From positions 234,460 through 298,459 of the forward strand of contig NZ_FBXK01000002.1 in assembly GCF_900013425.1 (NCBI RefSeq): a DNA stretch of 64,000 nt, in the 5' to 3' direction. The notes under the pieces are model-generated. The model had not been told where the DNA came from. It searched no databases and worked only from the letters and a program-made list of their open reading frames with translations. Shown here piece by piece: positions 1 through 6,936 of the stretch. How positions within the stretch are numbered: the stretch's first letter is position 1; the number at the start of each line of letters is the position of its first letter. The stretch is from Sphingobium sp. Z007 (lineage in GTDB: Bacteria > Pseudomonadota > Alphaproteobacteria > Sphingomonadales > Sphingomonadaceae). The translations under genes were made by a program, and so were the position numbers.

Positions 1-414
1 CAGGGCGATCCAGAAGCGCCGTGACATATCGACGAGTTCAGGGCTCGGGCCTGATTCCGCCGTTATGAGCTCGGGCTCGAGTGCCATGCCGCAGATCGGG
101 CAAGGACCGGCACGATCTTTTCGGATCTCCGGGTGCATCGGACAAGTCCAAATCGTGCCAGGTTCTGCGGCCGTGGGCGTGTCGCCCCCGCTCGACAGAT
201 ATCGTTCCGGCTCGGCGACGAACTTCGCCCGACATCCGGCACTGCAGAAGTGAAACTCCTGGTCGCCGTGTGAGGCATGGTGCGCGGTCGCGCCGGGATC
301 GACCATCATGCCGCAGACAGGATCCTTCGCTGTCGTCGGACCTTGCGGCTCGCGGTGCTTTCCAGCGCAACAGTTATGCGCACCAGATGTGTTCGCGGAA
401 ATAGGATCGGTCAT
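1..414 (-). CDS. N-terminal part of a probable Cu P-type ATPase (YHS + heavy-metal-binding domain), cut by the window edge
   Basis: The reading frame starts at ATG 414 (MTDPISANTS) and stays open for 138 codons to base 1, so the rest of the gene lies outside the window. A YHS-type domain is visible (DPVCGMMVDPG, then FHFCSAGCRAKF), followed by a heavy-metal-binding domain (WTCPMHPEI, GPCPICGMALEP). This domain order is typical of the N-terminus of copper-exporting P-type ATPases. The last visible residues (DMSRRFWIAL) match the run-in to the first membrane helix of that family. The ATPase core is not visible, so a shorter YHS/HMBD protein cannot be excluded. A MerR/CueR-type promoter candidate lies just upstream at 441-471. 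Confidence 0.8.
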   Translation of the reverse strand, partial: MTDPISANTSGAHNCCAGKHREPQGPTTAKDPVCGMMVDPGATAHHASHGDQEFHFCSAGCRAKFVAEPERYLSSGGDTPTAAEPGTIWTCPMHPEIRKDRAGPCPICGMALEPELITAESGPSPELVDMSRRFWIAL

Positions 415-440
415 GGCTCGTCTCCTTGTCGACGCTAAAC

Positions 441-471
441 AATCTGGGGTCTGACATCGTGTCAGGGTCAA
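441..471 (-). promoter_or_regulatory. Candidate MerR/CueR-type promoter for the YHS/ATPase gene
   Basis: Read on the minus strand, a -35 TTGACC (471-466) is followed by a long 19-base spacer and a weak -10 CAGATT (446-441). The spacer holds a perfect dyad, CTGACA-CGA-TGTCAG (465-451). Overlong spacers with a central dyad are the hallmark of promoters twisted by MerR-family activators such as CueR. The assignment is by shape only; the half-sites are not a close match to known CueR boxes. Confidence 0.4.
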
Positions 472-514
472 GGCCCCGGTTCAAATATTCTGTCCGCCAG
501 ACGCTGGAGCCTGA

Positions 515-1402
515 TTATTCGAGCAAGAGATTGTGGATCGCGGTCGCTGCCTTGGCCGCCTGACCCGCCGCGACGGCAATCTGGTCCAACCCTTCGACGA
601 CGTCGCCGGCAGCGAACAGGCCGCTGATCGATGTTCGCTGGTGGTCGTCGACGATGATGCAACCCGACGCGCTCAACGAAGCACCGGCTACCCGCGCGAG
701 CTCTGATCTTCCGGAACTTCCGAGCGCGACATAGAGCGTATCGAAGCTGAGCGATTGGCCATCGGACAGGCGCACGAGAACATCATCATCGTTTATCGAT
801 AATGTTTGTATGGCGGCACGTTCGACCGCAATTCCGCCGTCCGCAAGATCAGCTTGGTCGGCAAGAGAAAGCTGCACGGATTCTTCAGTGAGCAGGGTAA
901 CGGTTTCGCTGTAGCGCCGCACGAAGATCGCCTCGGCCGCTCCATGCTCCGAGCAGCCCAGGACTGCCACGCGCTTGCCGCGCACCTCGTACGCATCACA
1001 AATTGGGCAGTAGCGGATGAGGCCGCGCGAAACGCCTCTGTCATGTGCAGCTTGGGCGAGGTTGGGTCGGTGGTTTGCAACGCCCGGCGCAAGCAACACC
1101 GTCCGCGCCTCGAGGGTGCGGGAACTCATGCCCACGGCAAAGCCTGTCTTGGACTGCATGATACCGAGGGCCACGTCACTGACCAATTCCGCACCGTAGC
1201 CGACAGCGTGCTGACGCATACGCGACAACAACTCCTCACCAGATATCCCTTCCGGGAAGCCGATGAGATTATGCGTCGTGGGAATGCTGGCGGCACGTCC
1301 GGCCCCGGCGTCGATAACCAACGTGGCACGCAGAAATCGACCCAGGTAGGTGGCAGCTGTCAGGCCTGCGGGGCCTCCGCCAATGATAATGCAGTCGTAC
1401 AT
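515..1402 (-). CDS. Thioredoxin-reductase-like FAD/NAD(P) oxidoreductase
   Basis: A class II pyridine nucleotide-disulfide oxidoreductase of about 295 residues. An FAD-binding Rossmann motif sits at the extreme N-terminus (DCIIIGGGPAGLTAATYLG). The redox-active site is CPICDAYE, where thioredoxin reductase has CATC. A second nucleotide-binding stretch (KRVAVLGCSEHG) and the C-terminal FAD motif (ISGLFAAGDVVEGLDQI) complete the fold. The start at 1402 (MYDC) is preceded by GAGGTG five bases upstream; a longer frame to 1627 has no family sequence in its extension. The size fits the family. The electron acceptor is unknown; the neighbours suggest a role under metal or oxidative stress. Confidence 0.85.
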   Translation of the reverse strand: MYDCIIIGGGPAGLTAATYLGRFLRATLVIDAGAGRAASIPTTHNLIGFPEGISGEELLSRMRQHAVGYGAELVSDVALGIMQSKTGFAVGMSSRTLEARTVLLAPGVANHRPNLAQAAHDRGVSRGLIRYCPICDAYEVRGKRVAVLGCSEHGAAEAIFVRRYSETVTLLTEESVQLSLADQADLADGGIAVERAAIQTLSINDDDVLVRLSDGQSLSFDTLYVALGSSGRSELARVAGASLSASGCIIVDDHQRTSISGLFAAGDVVEGLDQIAVAAGQAAKAATAIHNLLLE

Positions 1403-1714
1403 GCGCACCTCGCCGACGGTGATCCTCATTTCTATTACGCGCGCTCGCCCATCTTCCCTCGCATGCCCTTCGATGTTTTGAAGAAATTGCTGGCCGGGGC
1501 GAGGGGTGCGCGCCGCCGGTGCGTAAGTCAGTAGTAGCCCGTCGAGAGACTCGATGGGCCATTCGGGAGCCCACGGGTCGCAGCGTGGAGCGGGGCGAGC
1601 GTCCAAGGGAAGACCTGATCGAACCAACGATCATCCGCTTGGCCGTTCGTCCCGCGATGGGCGGAACTGTTGGCTCCTTGGCACTTGCGAGCGCAAGTGC
1701 AGGGGGAGGTATAA
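1403..1714. other. Intergenic region between the oxidoreductase and fliQ
   Basis: This 312-base divergent gap has no convincing gene. It contains one copy (15/18) of the bipartite ECF-like motif on the plus strand at 1500-1526, pointing at fliQ, and a good ribosome-binding site (GGGGGAGG) just before the fliQ start. Nothing else is recognised. Confidence 0.5.
1500..1526 (+). promoter_or_regulatory. ECF-like bipartite motif upstream of fliQ (15/18)
   Basis: CGAGGGGTG-N9-GGTGCGTAA. It matches the copC/copA motif TGAGGGGTC-N9-CGTGCGTAA at 15 of 18 fixed positions with identical spacing. It lies 188 bases before the fliQ start, on the same strand. Confidence 0.4.
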
Positions 1715-1987
1715 ATGGAGACCTACAGTCCTTTTTCTGTGTCGATGGGACGTGCGCTTTGGGTCATGGCCATGGTAGCGGGACCGCCTTTGATCATCAT
1801 GGGTGTCGTGGGGCTGGTCATCTCGATTATTCAAGCCGCGACGTCGATCAACGAGCAAACGGTCAGCTTCGTGCCTAAATTGCTCGCGCTGCTGCTATTC
1901 CTGGTCCTCTTTGGTGCCGCGATGGGAGCATTGCTTGTCGATTATACGCGCGACCTCCTCATCCACATTCCAGACGACATCCAGTGA
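1715..1987 (+). CDS. fliQ: Orphan FliQ, flagellar/type III export gate protein
   Basis: A 90-residue membrane protein with two hydrophobic hairpin helices. The core stretch GLVISIIQAATSINEQ, then TVSFVPKL, is almost the FliQ/SctS signature (E. coli FliQ reads GLIISILQAATQINEM). The C-terminal VDYTRDLL also fits, and the length equals the family norm of about 89 residues. FliQ normally sits with FliP and FliR in the export gate of flagella or injectisomes, yet no other flagellar or secretion gene is in the window. GGAGG lies seven bases before the ATG. It could be a displaced flagellar gene or a leftover; function here is uncertain. Confidence 0.9.
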   Translation: METYSPFSVSMGRALWVMAMVAGPPLIIMGVVGLVISIIQAATSINEQTVSFVPKLLALLLFLVLFGAAMGALLVDYTRDLLIHIPDDIQ

Positions 1988-2099
1988 ACAGCGAGGCAAT
2001 CGACTTCCGCATGGCGTGGCAGGGATCAGGAATCTGGCCTGCCGTCGACCACAATGCTAGCCTCTCGAGCTCATCGAGTAATCGACAAAGGGGGACGGT

Positions 2100-3383
2100 T
2101 TGGCGGATTTTGAATTGCTGGCACGGCAACTCATTCAGCGATGGAAGGAAGATCCGAACGCGACCTATCAGAGCTGGTTTTTGTGGGACGAGCGGATCAA
2201 GAATTTCCGCTCCATCCGCCGCGGTCTGGCCCAGGTGGTCGCCGAGATCGAGACGGGACGATTTGGCGTCGCTTATCGCGGCTCGTCGCTGGAAACCGTG
2301 GTTCATTCGGTCGCGGAACAACGGCAGATCTTCAAGGGGGCAGATCATGCCTTTTTGTGGAAGCCAAAGCTGCGGATACCGGACATTTATGAGAACGCGG
2401 CGCATCAGCGCGCCTTTGGCCGGTTGCTGGATCACTGCGCGTGCTGCGATACGGCGGAAGAAATTATTTCCGGCATCCATACGATCGACCGGCTGAACAT
2501 TAAGGGGCTCGGGCCAGCGGTCGCCAATCTCCTGTATTTTCTGCATCCGACGCTGGTGCCGCCGTTCAACACGGCGATCGTTAACGGGTACAACAAGCTC
2601 ACGGGCGGAAAGGTCAAGCTGGGGAGTTGGCCGCATTTCCTGGCAATGCGGTCGGAGGTTCTCGATCTCAATGAACAATTCCGGGATCTGCTGTCCAACG
2701 ATCTTGGCGCCATTGGCGGTCTATTGTTCGACATCGGCTCAGGCCGATATCCGGCCCCGCCCCGCGGTGAGGAGGATCAAAGCGCTAGCGGCTGGACAGC
2801 TCGTCTCGAGCAAGCCCGGGCAGAAGCGCAGAACCTCAATAAGGCTGTTCAGAAGCAGGGCGAAAGCGATCGCACCCATTCGGAAATTCAAGCCTGGCTC
2901 CGCGATATCGGTCGGGCGCTTGGCTATGATGTCTGGATAGCGGCCAATGATCGCGGCCGTCTTCATAACGGGATACGCCTTGGGGAGGGGTGCCTTGAAA
3001 GCTTGCCAGCTTCCATTTCCACCTCGACCGGCGGCGACGCCATCCGCCTGATCGATGTGTTGTGGCTCGAACAGGGCGGTGATCGTGTTGCGGCGGCTTT
3101 CGAGGTGGAGCACTCGACTTCGATCTATTCCGGCATAGTGCGCATGCTCGACCTGGCCCTGAGCGGGAGCGCACTACACGCAACCGCTGGGCTGTTCCTC
3201 GTCGCCCCGGACGCCCGAGAAGCCGACGTGCGGGCGCAACTGGCGCGCCCCGCCTTCAGCCGTGTCGCCGATCTCGAGATCGCCTATCTTCCCTATGGCG
3301 AGCTGGAGCGGCACAAGGAGGCAATTTCGCGGTTCGGATCAGGGCTGAAGGCGATCAAGGCCATAGCCCGCACACTGCCCTAA
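2100..3383 (+). CDS. Protein with HhH-like N-terminus and restriction-nuclease-like C-terminus
   Basis: A 427-residue protein starting at TTG 2100, six bases after AAGGGGGA. The first half contains a helix-hairpin-helix-like stretch (NIKGLGPAVANLLYFL), reminiscent of DNA-glycosylase or endonuclease III folds. A hydrophilic linker (about 220-265) follows. The C-terminal part carries IDVLW, then AAFEVEHSTSIYSGIVR, matching the D-(x)n-ExE/K layout of PD-(D/E)xK nucleases. The phrase EVEHSTSIYSG is one I associate with restriction-endonuclease-like proteins. No methyltransferase partner lies nearby. A DNA-damage or defence nuclease is the best inference; no specific family name can be given. Confidence 0.55.
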   Translation: MADFELLARQLIQRWKEDPNATYQSWFLWDERIKNFRSIRRGLAQVVAEIETGRFGVAYRGSSLETVVHSVAEQRQIFKGADHAFLWKPKLRIPDIYENAAHQRAFGRLLDHCACCDTAEEIISGIHTIDRLNIKGLGPAVANLLYFLHPTLVPPFNTAIVNGYNKLTGGKVKLGSWPHFLAMRSEVLDLNEQFRDLLSNDLGAIGGLLFDIGSGRYPAPPRGEEDQSASGWTARLEQARAEAQNLNKAVQKQGESDRTHSEIQAWLRDIGRALGYDVWIAANDRGRLHNGIRLGEGCLESLPASISTSTGGDAIRLIDVLWLEQGGDRVAAAFEVEHSTSIYSGIVRMLDLALSGSALHATAGLFLVAPDAREADVRAQLARPAFSRVADLEIAYLPYGELERHKEAISRFGSGLKAIKAIARTLP

Positions 3384-3394
3384 AAATCTCTCAC

Positions 3395-4330
3395 TCACAT
3401 TCCCGATGCTGGTGGCGCAAGCAGCCCAAGCCACGCGACCAGCGCGAGGATCGCGATTGCGCAACTGCTTTCGATCAGGAGGCTCCGGCGTAATGCTCCG
3501 ACTGCGGCTGCGCCCTCTCCGCGCTCCAACGCAGCCGCGAGCGCCGGCGTCAGAAAAAAGCGGTTCGCCGCGGCCAGGAGGAGCATCGCACCGAAAAGCA
3601 GCAACTTGCCTAGAAGCAGGATGCCATAGAGGGTGGTGAAAAGTGCGCCGAGTTTCGATGGCCCAATCAATATCCAACTATTTACGAGGCCCGAGACAAT
3701 CAGCAGGCCGACGACAATCGAGCCAACTCTTGCAAATCCGTCCAATGCCCGGTGGGAAAGATGGATATGCTCGGCCGCCATGCGCGTAGCGGACCGGAAG
3801 ATCAGGAGACAGAGGCCACATAGCGCCCCTATCCAGGTCCCGGCCGCCAGCAGATGGGTGATGTCTGCGGCCAGGTGGAGCCAGCCAAGTGCGCCTTCAT
3901 CGGCGGCTCCATGGCCGGTCCACGCCAGCGTAGAAAGTGCCACGGCGGCCGTGATCGAGAGCGAAGCCAATGCGAAGGTCGGCCGCTGCCATCCCACGAT
4001 CGAGAAATACAACACTAACAGGAGAGCGGCGATACGCAGCTGCCAAACGGTGCCGATCGTCGTGCCCGAGATTACCAGGCTGACCGTCGCGCGGTCGACC
4101 TCGCCGATGGCGACTCCGCCCATCGATGCGGCCAATACCATGACGCCCAGGATCGACAATCCGATGCCGACCAGAGCGATGGTGGCGAGAACGGGACGGA
4201 AGCGCAGGACCGAGCCGGATTGCCGCTCGGCCCCGCGCAGCGTGTAGAGCCCGAACATCGGCAGCCCAAACAGGAGCATGAGATCAAGATATAGCCCCAG
4301 CCTGACGGCGGTCGCTACCGTGTCTGGCAC
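3395..4330 (-). CDS. copD: Copper resistance protein CopD (inner-membrane)
   Basis: A 311-residue polytopic membrane protein with about eight hydrophobic helices. Conserved CopD-like stretches include WTGHGA, LHLAADITHLLAAGTWIGAL and FARVGSIVVGLLIVSGLVNSW, with histidines that are the likely copper ligands. The start is GTG 4330, just past the copC stop at 4334, so the two genes form a copC-copD operon. CopD is thought to import copper handed over by periplasmic CopC, for example to load periplasmic cuproenzymes. The C-terminus is short and ends shortly after the last helix. Confidence 0.9.
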   Translation of the reverse strand: MPDTVATAVRLGLYLDLMLLFGLPMFGLYTLRGAERQSGSVLRFRPVLATIALVGIGLSILGVMVLAASMGGVAIGEVDRATVSLVISGTTIGTVWQLRIAALLLVLYFSIVGWQRPTFALASLSITAAVALSTLAWTGHGAADEGALGWLHLAADITHLLAAGTWIGALCGLCLLIFRSATRMAAEHIHLSHRALDGFARVGSIVVGLLIVSGLVNSWILIGPSKLGALFTTLYGILLLGKLLLFGAMLLLAAANRFFLTPALAAALERGEGAAAVGALRRSLLIESSCAIAILALVAWLGLLAPPASGM

Positions 4331-4333
4331 CCC

Positions 4334-4714
4334 TTACTTGACCTTGAACGTGTAGCTGCCCTGGACGCGATGCGTGTCGGTGGACACGATGTGATAGTCG
4401 ACCTTGTACGTCCCGGCAGACAGCGGCTTGGCGAAGGTCGCAACAAGCGTCTTGCCATCGGGGGCGAGGGCAACCTTGACGCCATTCATCTTCATCGGCC
4501 CCATCTTCATGCCGGGCATTTCGGTCATGGTCAGGTCGATGCCGGAAAATTGAGCAACGAGCGCCTCGGAAAAAACGAGCTGAACTTTTGTAGGGGCGGT
4601 GACCACCGCGTCGGCGGCGGGCATCGCAGTCGCCAGCCTGGGGTGTGCCTGAGCGGCCGTGGCTACGATTGCAGAGGCGGCCAGCGCAACCGCAAAAACT
4701 GTCTTACGAAACAT
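4334..4714 (-). CDS. copC: Periplasmic copper-binding protein CopC
   Basis: A 126-residue precursor with a clear signal peptide (MFRKTVFAVALAASAIVATAAQA) cleaved before HPRL. That places a histidine at the mature N-terminus, as in Cu(II)-binding CopC proteins. Other likely ligands are the Asp/His pair in VDYHIVSTDTHRV. A Met-rich stretch (MTEMPGMKMGPMKM) suggests an added Cu(I) site. The start ATG 4714 is six bases after GGAG; an in-frame extension upstream lacks signal-peptide character. A perfect ECF-like bipartite motif lies 39 bases upstream. Confidence 0.95.
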   Translation of the reverse strand: MFRKTVFAVALAASAIVATAAQAHPRLATAMPAADAVVTAPTKVQLVFSEALVAQFSGIDLTMTEMPGMKMGPMKMNGVKVALAPDGKTLVATFAKPLSAGTYKVDYHIVSTDTHRVQGSYTFKVK

Positions 4715-4753
4715 CGATTTCTCCATGCGCGGCGGTACTGCCGACAATTCGAA

Positions 4754-4780
4754 TTACGCACGGCCGCCCGTGACCCCTCA
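4754..4780 (-). promoter_or_regulatory. ECF-like bipartite promoter motif upstream of copC
   Basis: On the minus strand: TGAGGGGTC (4780-4772), nine bases, CGTGCGTAA (4762-4754). It is identical at all 18 fixed positions, with the same spacing, to the site before copA at 6842. Reading GAGGGG as -35 and CGTAA as -10 gives a 15-base spacer, within the ECF sigma range. The cnrH-like sigma gene encoded at 6272 is the obvious candidate reader. Confidence 0.65.
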
Positions 4781-4858
4781 ACGATGCCGCCACAATTCTT
4801 AGGCGAGCGCCGCACCCGACCTTCTGAGTTCGGTGAACGAGGATGATTTTCATAGGCC

Positions 4859-5446
4859 ATGAGGGGTCGAGGCGCCCCGCGGCATTTGCCGAGCGGCCCC
4901 TTTCTTGCGATCGCGGCACTCGCCGTCGCTGCGGTCGGCGGTGTGGTGGTGTATGTCGGTGCATATGACATCGGCGCCGACTCGCCGCATAGCCGGCCTA
5001 TCTACTGGATGATCGAGCAATTCCGGGATCGTTCTGTCGCTGTGCGCGCACGTAATGTCGTCGTCCCTGGCAATCTGATGGATGTAAAGCGCCTAGAGAG
5101 CGGCGCGGGGCTCTACACGGAGATGTGCAGTGGCTGTCATCTAGGGCCGGGCCTCGAGAAGACAGAGATCAGCCAGGGCCTGTATCCACGAGCCCCAGAG
5201 CTATTCCGGGAGCCACAAAGGTCGGCCAAGGAGCAGTTCTGGATGATCAAACATGGCGTCAAGCTCACGGCCATGCCGGCGTGGGGGAAAACGCACAGCG
5301 ACGATTTGATTTGGGATATGGTGGCTTTTGTTCGTCAGCTACCGAAGATGTCGGCTGCGCAATATCAGGCCGCTGTCGCCAGCGCGCCGGAAGATCATGA
5401 TGCGATGATGAAAGACATGCCAGGTATGGCGAAGACGGCGCCTTGA
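4859..5446 (+). CDS. Membrane-anchored c-type cytochrome
   Basis: A 195-residue protein with one N-terminal transmembrane helix (about residues 14-35) and a single heme-c motif CSGCH at 90-94. The sixth ligand is probably the Met in KLTAMPAWG. It is a class I-like cytochrome c, anchored to the periplasmic face. The C-terminus ends in a short Met-rich tail (DAMMKDMPGMAK), a style shared by many copper-locus proteins here. It is transcribed divergently from copC and precedes the cnr-like operon, so it may be co-regulated with copper resistance. The upstream Shine-Dalgarno is weak, so a later start is possible. Confidence 0.85.
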   Translation: MRGRGAPRHLPSGPFLAIAALAVAAVGGVVVYVGAYDIGADSPHSRPIYWMIEQFRDRSVAVRARNVVVPGNLMDVKRLESGAGLYTEMCSGCHLGPGLEKTEISQGLYPRAPELFREPQRSAKEQFWMIKHGVKLTAMPAWGKTHSDDLIWDMVAFVRQLPKMSAAQYQAAVASAPEDHDAMMKDMPGMAKTAP

Positions 5447-5559
5447 ATGGGTACTTGCGTCGGTCAGCGCGAGATATCGCGTCGCGTGCTGCCGGGTGAC
5501 CAGGCATTGGGTAGCGTCGTCAGGCGCCAACGGGTGAGATCGAATGATGGGAATAGACG

Positions 5560-5841
5560 ATGAACATTGACCTTGACGGGCTTTTGAGCCGCTTGCGCAC
5601 CGACGCCGTTCACCCAGGGCTTTCCGGTCTGGAGGAGGCTGTGTTCAGGCGCATTGCGGCGCGTCCGCAAGTTTCCACCGCGCAGCAGCTGACCCTTGGC
5701 ATGGTGGCGGCGTTCGGCGCTGTATTGCTCGGCGTCGCCAGCAATGGTCTTGCAACGCCGGCCGAAGCGTCCGTGACATTATCTCCATTTGGGCCGTCCA
5801 ATCCGCTTGCGCCATCGACGCTGTTGGTGGGATCGCGATGA
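5560..5841 (+). CDS. CnrY-like membrane anti-sigma factor
   Basis: A 93-residue protein with an acidic/basic cytoplasmic N-terminus (about 1-40, with LDGLLSRLRTDA and EEAVFRRIA), one transmembrane helix (LTLGMVAAFGAVLLGVASNGL, about 45-65) and a short periplasmic tail. Sequence identity to CnrY is not evident. The size, topology and position before an overlapping cnrX-like gene and an ECF sigma gene match the Cupriavidus cnrYXH arrangement. In that system the N-terminus binds the sigma factor and keeps it inactive at the membrane. Its stop overlaps the next start (ATGA at 5838). Confidence 0.65.
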   Translation: MNIDLDGLLSRLRTDAVHPGLSGLEEAVFRRIAARPQVSTAQQLTLGMVAAFGAVLLGVASNGLATPAEASVTLSPFGPSNPLAPSTLLVGSR

Positions 5842-6275
5842 AGGCCAAGCTGCTTTTGCTGGTCGCAGTGGTGGCCTTTATCGCGGCGGTCGCTGGCGTC
5901 TTTCTGGGCCGGTATTTCTTTCCGCAACCGGTGGCTGCGGGTGTCGAACTGCATGAGGTGTTGCACGGAAAACTTGATCTGGACGCTCGTCAAAAGAGCC
6001 AGATCGATCTTCTTGAACAGCGTTTTGCTGTCCGCCGGCGGGCACTCGAACTTGAATTGCGGGCCGACAACGCACGGCTTGCAGATGCCATTGAAGCCGA
6101 GCACGGCAACGGTCCGCGGGTAACAGCCGCTGTCGATCAATCACACCAGGCAATGGGCGAACTTCAGAAAGAGACGCTTGGCCACATCTTCGCCATGCGC
6201 CAGATCCTGCGCCCGGATCAGGCCAGGACGTTCGATCAGGCGGTGGTTCATGCGCTCACCGACGACGTACGGTGA
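5838..6275 (+). CDS. CnrX-like periplasmic heavy-metal sensor
   Basis: A 145-residue protein with an N-terminal membrane anchor (KLLLLVAVVAFIAAVAGVFLG) and a periplasmic, mostly helical sensor domain. LHEVLHGKLDLDARQKSQI and the following long amphipathic helices with RRRALELEL are typical of the CnrX/ZraP-like metal-resistance fold. The early HEVLH histidines are plausible metal ligands. In CnrYXH systems this protein senses metal and releases the sigma factor from CnrY. The copper genes on both sides suggest copper as the signal here; this is inference, since the CnrX prototype senses Ni and Co. Confidence 0.8.
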   Translation: MKAKLLLLVAVVAFIAAVAGVFLGRYFFPQPVAAGVELHEVLHGKLDLDARQKSQIDLLEQRFAVRRRALELELRADNARLADAIEAEHGNGPRVTAAVDQSHQAMGELQKETLGHIFAMRQILRPDQARTFDQAVVHALTDDVR

Positions 6276-6841
6276 GTCTGGATCTCAAGGCGTGTTCGGA
6301 CGGTGAACTCGCGGCGTTGACCTTGGGTGGTCGCCAGGCGGCGTTCGCCGAGATTATGCATCGCCATCAGACACCGATTTTCCGTCTGGTTCGCGGTCTC
6401 GTGGTCAACGCGGACGAGGCGCTTGATCTGACGCAGGATTGCTTTGTCTCCGCCTTCGGCCATTTGCAGAAATATGATGGCGATCGCCCGCTGCGCGCCT
6501 GGCTGTCGCGCATCGCGATCAACAAATGCCGAGATTGGCGTCGCCGGCAGAAAGTGCGGCGATTGTTCACTTTCGGAGCGGGTCCAACAGAGCAGGAGCG
6601 CGAAGCGGTCCCGGACGATAGCCCCTCTGCCCATGAAACGGTCTCGGGAAGGATGGAGCTCGCACGCCTCAATGCGGCGATCGCACAGCTTTCGGCTCCG
6701 TTGCGCGAGGTACTCTTGCTGAGGACGGTAGAGGGAATGACCCAGGCGGAAACTGCGGCCGCGCTTGCGATCAGTGGCAAGGCTGTCGAGACGCGCCTGT
6801 ACAGGGCTCGAAGCCGGCTCGCGGAAATATTGGCGGATTGA
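6272..6841 (+). CDS. ECF sigma factor (CnrH-like)
   Basis: A 189-residue RNA polymerase sigma-70 family protein. The region 2 signature is clear (AFAEIMHRHQTPIFRLVRGLV, then LDLTQDCFVSAFGHLQKYD), with RAWLSRIAINKCRDWRRR. A variable linker and region 4 follow (LREVLLLRTVEGMTQAETA, ALAISGKAVETRLYRARSRL). It starts at GTG 6272, overlapping the cnrX-like stop, so the three genes are translationally coupled. It probably transcribes copC and copA, both of which have the same 18-base bipartite motif upstream. No copy of that motif was found before cnrY, so autoregulation is not evident. Confidence 0.93.
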   Translation: MSLDLKACSDGELAALTLGGRQAAFAEIMHRHQTPIFRLVRGLVVNADEALDLTQDCFVSAFGHLQKYDGDRPLRAWLSRIAINKCRDWRRRQKVRRLFTFGAGPTEQEREAVPDDSPSAHETVSGRMELARLNAAIAQLSAPLREVLLLRTVEGMTQAETAAALAISGKAVETRLYRARSRLAEILAD

Positions 6842-6868
6842 TGAGGGGTCCGCCCAGGTCGTGCGTAA
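6842..6868 (+). promoter_or_regulatory. ECF-like bipartite promoter motif upstream of copA
   Basis: TGAGGGGTC (6842-6850), nine bases, CGTGCGTAA (6860-6868). It begins directly after the sigma-factor stop codon and ends 68 bases before the copA start. It is identical at 18 of 18 positions to the copC site, although the two spacers differ (CGCCCAGGT versus ACGGGCGGC). Confidence 0.65.
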
Positions 6869-6936
6869 GCCTCAGAGAGTATGGTGCATAAGGCGTTCGC
6901 TGAGCCTTGCGCCTGATTTTGAACAAGGGAGACGAC

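Noticed and set aside
4858..4870. ATGAGGGGTC at the start of the cytochrome c gene, like the first half of the ECF motif
   Set aside because: The second half (CGTGCGTAA) is absent at the right distance, and the sequence is coding.
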